Shown: piece after piece, positions 33,287 to 42,515 of the stretch
Numbering within the stretch: position 1 is the stretch's first letter
How the letters are laid out: each line of letters begins with the position of its first letter
NCBI GenBank assembly: GCA_019414515.1
Contig: DXLX01000012.1
Coordinates: 61,359-125,358 of the forward strand
DNA length: 64,000 nt
From: Collinsella sp.
GTDB lineage: Bacteria; Actinomycetota; Coriobacteriia; Coriobacteriales; Coriobacteriaceae
Direction of reading: 5' to 3'
The notes under the pieces: model-generated
The model's database searches: none
Told to the model about the DNA's origin: nothing
What the model saw: the letters and a program-made list of their open reading frames with translations, nothing else
Program-made: the position numbers and the translations under genes

Positions 33287-34714
33287 ATGGCCGAGGTTTG
33301 GCGCTTCTTTGCGCACGAGGATGATTTTGCCGATATCGACGAGGTCGGCGCGTGCGAGCGCCTGGGCCGCGTGCTGTCGTTTCCGACGATTTCGAGCATG
33401 GATGCCCAGACGGTGGACTGGCAGGCGTTTGCCGACCTGCGCGCCTATATGCAGCAGGCCTGGCCGCGCGTGTTTGCGGCGGGCGAGGTCGAGCTCATCG
33501 ACCATTCGCTGCTCGTGACGCTTGCCGGCATCGACCCCGCCCTCAAGCCGGTCATGCTCATGGGCCACATGGACGTGGTTCCCGTGGTGCCGGGCACCGA
33601 GACAGACTGGACGCACAATCCCTTTAGCGGGCACGTGGACGACACCTATATTTGGGGTCGCGGCGCCATCGATATGAAAGACCAGGTCGCAGGCATCCTG
33701 GAGGCCGTTGAGTATGCGCTGGCGCACGGCTGGCAACACGAACGAACCCTGCTGCTGGCCTTTGGCCAGGATGAGGAGACCACGCAGTGCGGCGCGGGTG
33801 CCATTGGCCGCGTGCTCGAGGAGCGCGGCGTTGAGCTTGAGTACCTGATTGACGAGGGCGACTATCGTATCGTTGAGGCTGCCGAGTACGGCGCAGGCGA
33901 GGGTTGGCTTATGCATGCCGATCTTGCCGAGAAAGGCTATGCCGATATCGTGCTCAGGACGAAGAGCGAGGGCGGGCATTCTTCCAACCCTTACGGTGGC
34001 ACGTCGCTCGAAGTGCTCAGCCGCGCTATTGCCGCGATTTGCGATATCGAGTGGCCGGCGCGTGTGACCGATCTGCTTGCCGCGCAGCTCGTCGAGCTGG
34101 GGCTTTATACCGCAGACGAGATTGCTGCCAGCAAGGATGCCATCGTGCGCGACTGCCTTGCCAGCAAAAAGCTGTACCCGCTTGTGACCACCACCTGTGC
34201 GCCCACGCAAATCGAGGGCGGCAGTACCGGTGCCAACGTAATGCCGCAAGATATGTGGGTCAATATCAACTTCCGCATGCTCGAGGGTACGAGCGTGGCC
34301 GATGTCGTGGCCTGCTGCCGCGAGGCCGTTGCCACCGCTGGGCTCGCCGGCCGAGTCGAGGTCGAGCTGGGCCCCGGCAGCTCCGAGCCCTCGCCGTCCC
34401 CGCGCGTGGGCGGTCCGGGGCTCGAGGCCGTCCGCGCCATCGCCGCCCGCTATTTCCGTGATCCCAAGCCGACGGAGGAAAACGGATCGTCTGCGGTGGG
34501 CCAAGAGCCGATGAGCATCGTGCCCTCGACCGTGATTGGTGCAACCGATGCCGCCAACTACCAGCGCATTTGCCACGAGTGCATCCGCTTCTCCGCCTTT
34601 GTGGTCGACGATGACGAATGCGACCGCGGCGTCCACGGCACCAACGAGCGCATCACCCGTCGCGCCTACCTCCAAGGCATCCGCTTCCTCATCGCCCTGC
34701 TCCACACGCTCTAG
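33287..34714 (+). CDS. M20 family metallopeptidase (carboxypeptidase-like)
   Basis: A 475-residue zinc peptidase. Metal ligands of the family are visible: GHMDVVPV (His), GAIDMKD (bridging Asp), FGQDEET (catalytic and ligand Glu), DEGDYR and C-terminal HGTNER (His). The dimerisation domain with EGGHSSNPYGGTS lies in the middle. TTTGGAGGAAG precedes ATG 33287. It lies downstream of the amino acid importer, so hydrolysis of peptides or acyl-amino acids is plausible. The exact substrate is open. Confidence 0.88.
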   Translation: MAEVWRFFAHEDDFADIDEVGACERLGRVLSFPTISSMDAQTVDWQAFADLRAYMQQAWPRVFAAGEVELIDHSLLVTLAGIDPALKPVMLMGHMDVVPVVPGTETDWTHNPFSGHVDDTYIWGRGAIDMKDQVAGILEAVEYALAHGWQHERTLLLAFGQDEETTQCGAGAIGRVLEERGVELEYLIDEGDYRIVEAAEYGAGEGWLMHADLAEKGYADIVLRTKSEGGHSSNPYGGTSLEVLSRAIAAICDIEWPARVTDLLAAQLVELGLYTADEIAASKDAIVRDCLASKKLYPLVTTTCAPTQIEGGSTGANVMPQDMWVNINFRMLEGTSVADVVACCREAVATAGLAGRVEVELGPGSSEPSPSPRVGGPGLEAVRAIAARYFRDPKPTEENGSSAVGQEPMSIVPSTVIGATDAANYQRICHECIRFSAFVVDDDECDRGVHGTNERITRRAYLQGIRFLIALLHTL

Positions 34715-34715
34715 C

Positions 34716-34733
34716 ATGCGACAAAGGGACTGA
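34716..34733. repeat. Truncated REP-like hairpin, family 1
   Basis: Only the left arm (ATGCGACAAAGGGACT) is left after the M20 stop codon. Confidence 0.45.
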
Positions 34734-34778
34734 GCCGATTTCATCGGTAATGAGACAAAAACTGTCATAGAATAAGAC

Positions 34779-34790
34779 TAAGATATCTTA
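34779..34790. promoter_or_regulatory. Palindrome upstream of the giant surface protein
   Basis: TAAGATATCTTA is a perfect 12-bp palindrome in the AT-rich region before the surface protein gene. It may overlap the promoter; no clear -35 box is seen. Confidence 0.35.
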
Positions 34791-34852
34791 AGAGACATAT
34801 GCTGGGGTTGGTATTCCTTGAACGACTGCGGGCATGTGCCAGACTGCCTCGG

Positions 34853-34866
34853 CCCCCCCGGGGGGG
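34853..34866. repeat. C7G7 homopolymer pair before the giant surface protein
   Basis: Seven C followed by seven G lie 38 bp before the preferred start codon. It is a perfect palindrome and a likely hotspot for length change, but it is outside the chosen coding region. Confidence 0.55.
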
Positions 34867-34903
34867 TGCCCAGGCGGGTCGCCGTGTGACGGGGAGGGAA
34901 ATT

Positions 34904-37900
34904 ATGCAGGAGCTCAGAGAGGCGACGTCTCTACTCATGAATATGGTTACCGGGGGGGGGTGTCCCAGCAGGGAACTTCTTGGTGGACATCGGCCGCGCG
35001 AGCGGTGGTCCGTCATGTCTTATGGCCGTCGTCGCGGGCTGCGCCCGGTCTCGCCATATGTGATTGTTCTGGCCCTCGCCGTTGTGCTGACGGCGAGTTT
35101 CTTCCTGCCGCTTCGTGCCGAGGCGGCGATCTCCGACCACACGGTTCCGACGACCTCGCCCTCGGGGACGACGATCAACCTGTTTGATTACTGGGTGAAT
35201 TCGGAGGATCACCTGTCGGTCAGTGGATCCGACGGCATCAACAAGGGCCACCGCTTCATGTTCAAGGATCAGGGAGCCAATGATGATCTCAACCGGTATA
35301 CGGGCGGCTCCTCTCCTCGCTCCGGTATCGTGAACAACGTTCTTACCGGCGGTTACCCGAAACTCACCGACAGCTGGGACGGAGAATCCCTCGGCTACCT
35401 GTTTGATTCTTCCACCCAGACGGGCAAGATATCCCATATGGGTGTGACGGGTCTGTTGCAGGCCAAGGGCGGCTACTACGAGTATGACAGCTCGAAGAAC
35501 TACGCGGCGTATAACGTCAATAAGAATGCATTTGATGTCTACGAAGTCGCCGGCGTTGGGCAAGCGGGGGCTGGCTCTCAAAATGGAGGTCAGTTTTTCC
35601 CCTTCGATGCGGCCGATAAGGTATTCAAGGAGGAGAACGGCCGCCTCGTCCGGAACGGCATTACGTCGTCGAACAACGGCGACTCGAATTATAACGATGG
35701 CAAACCCCTCAACCATTATTTCGGCCTCTCCATGTCATCGCGCTTCGTGCAGCCGACGGATGGCAAAACGAACGCTGGCGATCCCATGACCTTTGAGTTC
35801 GCCGGCGACGACGACGTCTGGGTGTTCATTGACGATGTCCTCGTGGGCGACATTGGCGGCATCCACACCAGTGCTAAGCTGACCATTGACTTCCAAACGG
35901 GCGAGATTAAGGTTAACGATTCCCCAAACGGCACGCTGTTAAGAAAGTTCCAGGATGCGGGGCGGGGCACTTCGGGCTTCACTGGCAACACCTTCGCTAA
36001 CGACACCAGCCACACGCTCAAGTTCTTCTACTTGGAGCGTGGCGCCACCGACTCCAACATGAAGCTCAAGTACAACCTCGTGACGGTTCCCGAGTCCGAC
36101 ATTATCAAGTTCGACCAGGATGGCGGTCTGGTGGAGGGCGCTCAGTTCGCGCTGTACAAGACAGACGAGCGCTTCGCTGACACGACCACTGATCAGAAAT
36201 GCCTTCTTGGCTCCGGCACCACGGACGCGGATGGACAACTGACGCTCACGAATGACGATGACAACGGCGTCATCAACTTCGACAATCTTTACAAGCTAGG
36301 TTGCCGGTACTACCTCCTGAAGGAAACGAAGGTGCCCGAGGGATACCGCTCGAGTCTCACGGCGACGGATGGCAGCATGCAGTTCGAGTATGTGCCCACG
36401 AGCGACAAGGGCGGCGCGGGCGGCGTCATCATCAACCGCGGCGGTATGGACCAGGACAGCGTCGTGTGGAAGAACGGTGCGTTCGCTGGCGCGAAGGAGA
36501 CCATCACCGCGCCGTCGACCGTGTACCAGGCGGACGATGACTCGATGACGCCAGGCAATACTGTTGACATGAAGCGCGGCACCCTGTTCGCAGTAGTTTT
36601 CAAGCGCGATAAAAGCAAGAACGCCTGGCACGCCGTGTTGGGCGACCCGACGAAGGGGTATACCCTCGCCGGCGCCCAGGGCAAGGAAGGCGCCATCGAG
36701 GCAGCGAAGAAGGACCTGTACGCCTTCACGCTCAACACTAGCGGCCAGTACCAGGTAGAGATTCCGCATCTGCCCGGTGACATCTCCAAGTACTACGGCT
36801 TGCTGAGCGGTGGTGCCCGCAAGGATGCCGAGTACGCGGTGGCCATCTACTACACAACGGCGAGCTCCATCGCCGGCGCGGAAATGGACAACACGGTCCA
36901 TGTGTTCAGTGATGACCTCCCCGGTGACCAGGTGAACTTTAAGCGGCAGTTCGCCACGAGCCTGCTCGTCACGAACATCCAGAACCGCCTGTTCGTGCAG
37001 AAGACCGATACCGAGGGCAACCCCGTAGACGGCGCGAAGTTCGGCTTGTACACGGACGGTCAGGTGACAACAGACGCGAGCGGCAAAGTCGTGCTCAACG
37101 GCGACCAGATCCCCTACGACACCTTGACGACGGGGCAGGTCAGCAACCCGATCCAGCTCGAAGGGGCGGGCATATTCCCGTGTACGAGCGACAGTAGCAA
37201 GCCGCTCAAGAACGGCACCTACTTCCTAAAGGAGGTCTCGGCGCCCAAGGGCTTCCTGCTTAACGACACGCTCACCAAGGTGATTGTGGACGATTACGGC
37301 GTCCATGCCGATGCTGGTACGGCCGATGACGGTGTCTCGACGTTCGCGGGGCCGGGCACGCTTATGAAGAGCCTGGGCCAGTTTGGCGCAGAGGGCGACA
37401 TCGACAACACGCTCACGTGGATCAAGGGTTCACGGCAAACCGGCGCGTTCGACGCTGCGGGTAATCTGAAGTGGACCGATGTGACATCCCCCGGTGATAA
37501 AGACACGGTGCACCTCAAGTACGGCGCCAACGGACGTATCTACCAGTATGGGCCCACCGAGGCGGGCAAACCCTACCGCCTGGAGACCGAGACGGGCTGG
37601 ATACGTATGGGCATCACGCAGGACGACGTGCCTAGTGACACTAATGCGAAGGGCGCCCGCGCCGATCTGGGCGACATGAACCTGAATGCCCTGTTCACGG
37701 GCGCCACCTGCGTGCGCGTGGCGAACGAACGCGAGGCGAGCCTCGAGGTGACGAAGAAGGTTGACGTGCCCGATGACCTGACGGGCAATAAGGACGCGGA
37801 GTTCACCTTCAAGTTCACCGTGCCCGAGGGGAAGACCTACAAGGCTGCAGTGTTCAAGAACGCTGGGGCCGGAAAGCAAGCCGGCGACGTGTTCGATTTG

Positions 37901-40900
37901 AAGAACGGCGACACCCATGCTATCAAGGCCGACGAGACGATTCGCGTGTACGGCCTTGCCAAGGGTGACAATTACACGGTGCAGGAGCTGACCGGCAAGG
38001 ACGAGATGCCCGCGGGCTATAAGCTGACCGGCCGCAAGCAGGGTGACAAGAATCTGGCTGAAGAAGGCAATAGCATCTCGGGCACGATTGCCTCGCAGAA
38101 TTCCAGCGGCACGCTGGCCGAAGACAACAAGCTGGTGTTCACCAACAGCTACAAGACGGACGCCAGCGACGAGCTGACCCCGCAGGTAACGAAGAAGGTC
38201 TCCGGCACCGAGAGCACGGACAAGGAGTTCTCGTTCACGCTGGCTGCCACGTCGGACATGCAGGCGAAGATCGCTGCCGGCGACCTGACGGTGTCGGATG
38301 ACCTGGCGGGCGACGCGCATGCGGAGTCCCGGGCCACGAAGGGCGCGATTACGGGTAAGGACGGCCAGACGGTCGACTTCTCCGGCATGAAGTTCAACAA
38401 GGCCGGTACATACACGTTCACGCTTTCCGAGGCGCACGACGCCGATGACGACGCGGTGGTAGGCGGCGTGCAGAACGCCGGTTGGACGATGGACGATTCC
38501 ACCTACACCGTCACGGTGAAGGTTGAGGACAAGAATGCCAAGCTGACTGTCACAGGCGTGGCGGTGAAAAAGGACGGCGATGACAAGAGCGAAACGCCTG
38601 AGGTCAAGAACGGCGAGGTGAACCTCGCCACCTTTACCAACAGCTATGCCGCGAAGGGTTCCGTGACCCTGGCGGCGATGAAGTACTTTAAGGGTGGTGC
38701 GCTCGCGGGGAACGATTTCTCGTTTGCTCTGTACAAGGGCGACAAGGCGGAAGGCACGCCCCTTGAGACCGTCACGAACGACAAGGACGGCAACATTACC
38801 TTCCAGCCCATCAGCTACACCAAGGCCGGTGACTACGAGTACACCATCAAGGAAGTTACCGGTAACGACCAGACCATCGTCTACGACGGTCAGGAAGTGA
38901 AGGTCAAGGTCAGCGTCACCGATAACAAGAACGGCAAGCTGGGCGCAACCGTCACCTACGACGGTGAGAAGGCCGTGCCGACCTTCACCAACACGAAGCC
39001 GACGGCGGACGTTACCGTCGAGGCCACGAAAACCCTAAAGGGCAAGGCGCTGACGGACGGCGCGTTCGCCTTCGGCCTGTACGACCAGGCCGGCAACGAG
39101 GTCGCCAAGGGCACCAACGACCAGGCCGGCAAGGTCAAGCTGGCCGTCGAGAACCTGAACCTGGGCGAGTACGACTACGCGCTCAAGGAGGAGAAGGCCG
39201 GCCAGTCCGTCGACGGCGTGGCCTACGACGCCAAGGAAGTCAAGGTCCACGTCAAGGTAGAGCAGAACCAGGACGACAACAACAAGACGAAGGTGACCGT
39301 CACCTATGACGGTACCGCTACGGCTCCCACCTTCAACAACACCTACACCGCAAAGGGATCCGTGGAGCTGACGGCGACCAAGACCATCAAGGTTGCGGAC
39401 GGCTTCGATCACACGACGAAGCCCGCGGACGGCGAGTTCACCTTCGACCTGAAGGACGCTGCCGGCAACGTGATCGCCACCGCGAAGAACGATGCAAACG
39501 GCAAGGTCTGCTTCACGCGCGAGTTCCAGCTCTCCGACTTGGACGGCGCCGCGAGCAAGGACTTCACCTACACCATCGTGGAGCAGCCGGGCGCGGAGCC
39601 GGGCATGGTCTATGACAATCATGCCCTCACCTATACGGTGACGGTCACAGACGGCGGGAACGGAGCACTGAATGCGAAGGCGATCGTGACGAGCGCATCC
39701 GGCTCGGATACCTTCACCAACACCTACCAGCCGGCCGCGACCGGTCTGGCCCTCGGTGCGCAGAAGAGCTATGTGAAGAAGGACGACAACACGCCGATCG
39801 TCCCCAAGGACGGCGAGTTCACCTTCGATGTGTACGAGGGCAAAATGACTGCTGAGCAGCTTGCCGGGGCCAAGCCCGTCCGGACCGCGACCAACGGCGC
39901 GGACGGAAGTGTTAACTTCGACGCCTTCTCCTATGCGAAGCCGGGCACGTACGAGTACACTATCGTGGAGCGGAAGGGTGATCTGGCCTACGTGACCTAC
40001 GACGACGCGGTGCATCATGCTGTGGTGACGGTTGTGGACAATGCCGGCACGCTGCAGGCGAGCGTCGCCTACGACGGCGCGGACGCCACGAAGCCCACCT
40101 TCACCAACACCTACAAGGCGAAGGCGACGAACTCCGGCGCGATCGCCCTCACCAAGAGCGTTGACGTGCACGACGGCAGATATCAGCTAAAGGCGGGAGA
40201 CTTCGCCTTCGAGCTGGTGGGGTCTGACGGTACGGTGCTCCAGACCCAGAAGAACGACGCCAAGGGCAAGGTTTACTTTAACGAGCTGACCTTCGACCAT
40301 GCGGGCACCTTTCCCTTCACGGTCCGTGAGGTGCAGCCGACGGACGGCGCGCCGGGCGTGCCGGGCGTGACCTACACCGGCAAGACGTACACCCTGACCT
40401 ACGTGGTGAAGGACAACAACGACGGCAAGCTGGTGGTAGAGAGCTCTACGGTGAAACCGAGCGAGGGCACCGAGAACGGCGTCACCCCCAATACCATGAC
40501 GTTTGCGAACAGCTACCAGCCGGGTCAGACCTCCTACCAGATCTCTGGCACCAAGGTGCTTGAGAATGCCGACCCGGCCACCACGCGGACGCCCGCCGAT
40601 GGCGAGTTCACATTCGCGCTGATTGACGTGGCCACCGGGCAGGAGATCGACCGGACCACGAACGTGGGTAAAGCGTTTACCTTCAAGGCCATCTCGTACA
40701 CCGCAACTGGTTCGCATGCGTACCAGGTGAAGGAGGTTGCGGGCCAAGATGGCACCATCACTTACAGCGATGCGGTGCTGGACGTAACGGTGAACGTGAC
40801 CGATGACGGCAGCGGCCAGCTGACCGCGACGGCGAACAAGACGGCTGCGGATCTGACCTTCACCAACACCTACACGCCGACGGCAACGACGGCGACGATT

Positions 40901-41767
40901 ACCGGAACGAAGGCTCTGACCGGCCGCGACCTGGCCGAGGGTGAGTTCTTCTTCGACCTGAAGGACGCCGACGGTAACGTGGTGCAGACGGTGCAGAACG
41001 GCGCCGACGGCACGTTCGGCTTCGCGCCGCTGCAGCTGGACAAGGTGGGGACGTACGTCTACACCGTGTCCGAGCGGGCAGGGGCGACGGCGAACGGCGT
41101 CACCTACGACACGACGGTCTTTACCGCGACGGTGACGGTGACGGAGAATGCGGAGACGCACGCGCTGGAGGCGCAGGTTGCCTACAGCAAGGGCGGCAAG
41201 GCTGCGGATGCGGTGGCGTTCAGCAACAGTTACGCGCCGGCCGCGACTGAGGTGAAGCTGGGGGCCTCCAAGGTGCTGAGCGGCGAGGACCTGAAGGAAG
41301 GGCAGTTCTCCTTCCAGCTGAAGGATGCCGACGGCAAGGTGCTGCAGACCGCAAAGAACGCGGCGGACGGCACGGTGGGCTTCGAGGCGATCTCGTACGA
41401 CAAGCCCGGAACGTACGCCTACAGCATCTCCGAGGTGGACGACGGTCAGAAGAACGTGACGTACGACGCGGCCGAGCACCGGGTAACGGTGACGGTGACG
41501 GACGACGGTGCGGGCCATCTGGTGGCGACGGTAACCTATGACGGCGCCGTGGCGCCGGTGTTCAAGAACACGTACACGCCGCCGACCACCCCGCCGACGG
41601 AGCCGCCCACCAATCCGCCGAGCAAGTCACCGGTGCCGAAGGAGGAGAAGCCGGGTCTGCCGTATACGGGCGATACCAGCTTGTCGCCGATGGCCCTGGG
41701 TGGCATCGCGGGCGGCGCGGTGGTGCTGATCGCCGCAGGCGTTATCCTGCGGCGCCGGAACCGGTAG
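34904..41767 (+). CDS. Giant LPXTG surface protein with fibro-slime, SpaA and multiple pilin-repeat domains
   Basis: A 2287-residue wall protein if started at ATG 34904 (GGGGAGGG five bases before). A 37-residue leader containing a G9 run precedes the signal peptide, whose own ATG is 35015 (MSYGRRRGLRP ... LRAEA). Order after that: unknown region; fibro-slime domain (about 280-390; GDDDVWVFIDDVLVGDIGGIH in part); SpaA/Cna-B-like domains near 400-490 and 694-800 (VEGAQFALYKTD, VDGAKFGLYTDG); an FctA-like domain (about 944-1080); then about nine streptococcal pilin isopeptide-linkage repeats of about 110-130 residues (to about 2224), each ending in a FTNTY-like motif. The tail is LPYTG (about 2252), helix and RRRNR. 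It is a class A sortase substrate, not the VPTG kind. Confidence 0.85.
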   Translation: MQELREATSLLMNMVTGGGCPSRELLGGHRPRERWSVMSYGRRRGLRPVSPYVIVLALAVVLTASFFLPLRAEAAISDHTVPTTSPSGTTINLFDYWVNSEDHLSVSGSDGINKGHRFMFKDQGANDDLNRYTGGSSPRSGIVNNVLTGGYPKLTDSWDGESLGYLFDSSTQTGKISHMGVTGLLQAKGGYYEYDSSKNYAAYNVNKNAFDVYEVAGVGQAGAGSQNGGQFFPFDAADKVFKEENGRLVRNGITSSNNGDSNYNDGKPLNHYFGLSMSSRFVQPTDGKTNAGDPMTFEFAGDDDVWVFIDDVLVGDIGGIHTSAKLTIDFQTGEIKVNDSPNGTLLRKFQDAGRGTSGFTGNTFANDTSHTLKFFYLERGATDSNMKLKYNLVTVPESDIIKFDQDGGLVEGAQFALYKTDERFADTTTDQKCLLGSGTTDADGQLTLTNDDDNGVINFDNLYKLGCRYYLLKETKVPEGYRSSLTATDGSMQFEYVPTSDKGGAGGVIINRGGMDQDSVVWKNGAFAGAKETITAPSTVYQADDDSMTPGNTVDMKRGTLFAVVFKRDKSKNAWHAVLGDPTKGYTLAGAQGKEGAIEAAKKDLYAFTLNTSGQYQVEIPHLPGDISKYYGLLSGGARKDAEYAVAIYYTTASSIAGAEMDNTVHVFSDDLPGDQVNFKRQFATSLLVTNIQNRLFVQKTDTEGNPVDGAKFGLYTDGQVTTDASGKVVLNGDQIPYDTLTTGQVSNPIQLEGAGIFPCTSDSSKPLKNGTYFLKEVSAPKGFLLNDTLTKVIVDDYGVHADAGTADDGVSTFAGPGTLMKSLGQFGAEGDIDNTLTWIKGSRQTGAFDAAGNLKWTDVTSPGDKDTVHLKYGANGRIYQYGPTEAGKPYRLETETGWIRMGITQDDVPSDTNAKGARADLGDMNLNALFTGATCVRVANEREASLEVTKKVDVPDDLTGNKDAEFTFKFTVPEGKTYKAAVFKNAGAGKQAGDVFDLKNGDTHAIKADETIRVYGLAKGDNYTVQELTGKDEMPAGYKLTGRKQGDKNLAEEGNSISGTIASQNSSGTLAEDNKLVFTNSYKTDASDELTPQVTKKVSGTESTDKEFSFTLAATSDMQAKIAAGDLTVSDDLAGDAHAESRATKGAITGKDGQTVDFSGMKFNKAGTYTFTLSEAHDADDDAVVGGVQNAGWTMDDSTYTVTVKVEDKNAKLTVTGVAVKKDGDDKSETPEVKNGEVNLATFTNSYAAKGSVTLAAMKYFKGGALAGNDFSFALYKGDKAEGTPLETVTNDKDGNITFQPISYTKAGDYEYTIKEVTGNDQTIVYDGQEVKVKVSVTDNKNGKLGATVTYDGEKAVPTFTNTKPTADVTVEATKTLKGKALTDGAFAFGLYDQAGNEVAKGTNDQAGKVKLAVENLNLGEYDYALKEEKAGQSVDGVAYDAKEVKVHVKVEQNQDDNNKTKVTVTYDGTATAPTFNNTYTAKGSVELTATKTIKVADGFDHTTKPADGEFTFDLKDAAGNVIATAKNDANGKVCFTREFQLSDLDGAASKDFTYTIVEQPGAEPGMVYDNHALTYTVTVTDGGNGALNAKAIVTSASGSDTFTNTYQPAATGLALGAQKSYVKKDDNTPIVPKDGEFTFDVYEGKMTAEQLAGAKPVRTATNGADGSVNFDAFSYAKPGTYEYTIVERKGDLAYVTYDDAVHHAVVTVVDNAGTLQASVAYDGADATKPTFTNTYKAKATNSGAIALTKSVDVHDGRYQLKAGDFAFELVGSDGTVLQTQKNDAKGKVYFNELTFDHAGTFPFTVREVQPTDGAPGVPGVTYTGKTYTLTYVVKDNNDGKLVVESSTVKPSEGTENGVTPNTMTFANSYQPGQTSYQISGTKVLENADPATTRTPADGEFTFALIDVATGQEIDRTTNVGKAFTFKAISYTATGSHAYQVKEVAGQDGTITYSDAVLDVTVNVTDDGSGQLTATANKTAADLTFTNTYTPTATTATITGTKALTGRDLAEGEFFFDLKDADGNVVQTVQNGADGTFGFAPLQLDKVGTYVYTVSERAGATANGVTYDTTVFTATVTVTENAETHALEAQVAYSKGGKAADAVAFSNSYAPAATEVKLGASKVLSGEDLKEGQFSFQLKDADGKVLQTAKNAADGTVGFEAISYDKPGTYAYSISEVDDGQKNVTYDAAEHRVTVTVTDDGAGHLVATVTYDGAVAPVFKNTYTPPTTPPTEPPTNPPSKSPVPKEEKPGLPYTGDTSLSPMALGGIAGGAVVLIAAGVILRRRNR
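34952..34960 (+). repeat. G9 homopolymer in the leader of the giant surface protein
   Basis: Nine G code for three glycines between the SD-bearing start (34904) and the signal peptide (35015). One base more or fewer would put the signal peptide out of frame. As sequenced the frame is open. Confidence 0.7.
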
Positions 41768-41795
41768 CTACGGCGGCCGAGAAGGGCTTTGATTG

Positions 41796-41834
41796 AGGGC
41801 GGGTGGTCGCAGGGCGCGGCCGCTCGCCCTTTTT
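41796..41834 (+). terminator. Terminator of the giant surface protein gene
   Basis: AGGGCGGGTGGTCGC pairs imperfectly with GCGGCCGCTCGCCCT around a short loop and is followed by TTTTT, about 30 bp past the stop codon. Confidence 0.7.
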
Positions 41835-41848
41835 GGTGAAAGGCTATG

Positions 41849-42073
41849 TTAACCCGCCGTTTGCACGTCCGGCTCCAGATGGAACTCGTACTCCGGCTCC
41901 ATCATCTTCTTCCGGATCTTTTCGTAGCGCCCGTCGTCGAGCTGCTCGCGCATGAGCGACGTCCTGTCCCCGACGCGTGCGGCCTCGCGCAGCCATCTGA
42001 ACCACATCAGGCAGCTGTGGAGCCTGCGGGTCGATACGCCCTTGAACCTCTCGAGGAAGTGGCCGAGCGAACC
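41849..42073 (-). pseudogene. Remnant of an IS1595/ISXO2-like transposase C-terminus
   Basis: The last 74 codons of an open frame on the minus strand read GSLGHFLERFKGVSTRRLH, then MWFRWLREAA and GRYEKIRKKM. This order (linker, FKGVST-like block, aromatic W-F-W helix, basic end) matches the C-terminal end of ISXO2-like transposases. Upstream in the same direction the match is lost in this frame; a short basic frame from 42177 breaks off near 42080, so a frameshift or truncation is likely. There is no DDE core. It is a dead fragment beside the giant surface gene. The family name is my recognition and needs a search. Confidence 0.5.
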
Positions 42074-42289
42074 CTGCGCTTCAGCATCCTCTGGACCGTG
42101 TCCCGCTCGTACCCGGTGAGCCTGCCGTGGGTCCTCGGGACCGCCCTCGCGGCGCCCTTCCCGCCCTTTCCGGACATGGCGTCCTCCGATCTCCCGGGGC
42201 CGGCCGACCCGGCCCTCAGGGTATCGGATTCCCAAATTTATCCGTATATGTGCGGATGAATGCGGGAGGCGTTCGGATGAAGTTGTATT

Positions 42290-42322
42290 CAAGGAAAGAG
42301 ACTGACCCTTTGTCGCATTCCG
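42290..42322. repeat. Degenerate REP-like element, family 1
   Basis: AGAGACTGACCCTTTGTCGC then ATTCCGTGCG, the same right-hand extension seen after the 28093 copy. The left arm is decayed. Confidence 0.4.
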
Positions 42323-42515
42323 TGCGGGTTATATGCAGGTATGCCTGCGCACGCTATCATGTATGGGTTAGACCGCAACTATGTACCTCATACGCGAAGG
42401 GATGCGCATGTATCTGAAGATCGACATGTTCTAGCTGGGCTTACCCCCGCAGTGGCGCCGCGCGCCCCATCAACTCTGCCGATTTTCGCCTTCACGCACA
42501 TAAAGGAGTCCCGCC

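Noticed and set aside
34603..34714. Possible frameshift at the end of the M20 peptidase
   Set aside because: The C-terminal HGTNER ligand block and normal family length show the gene is intact.
32603..34768. Open frame of 721 codons on the - strand
   Set aside because: Antisense to the ABC ATPase and M20 peptidase; no motif and no ribosome site.
34799..34903. Start of the giant protein at ATG 34799
   Set aside because: No ribosome site there and the translation would run through the C7G7 block; ATG 34904 has a strong GGGGAGGG.
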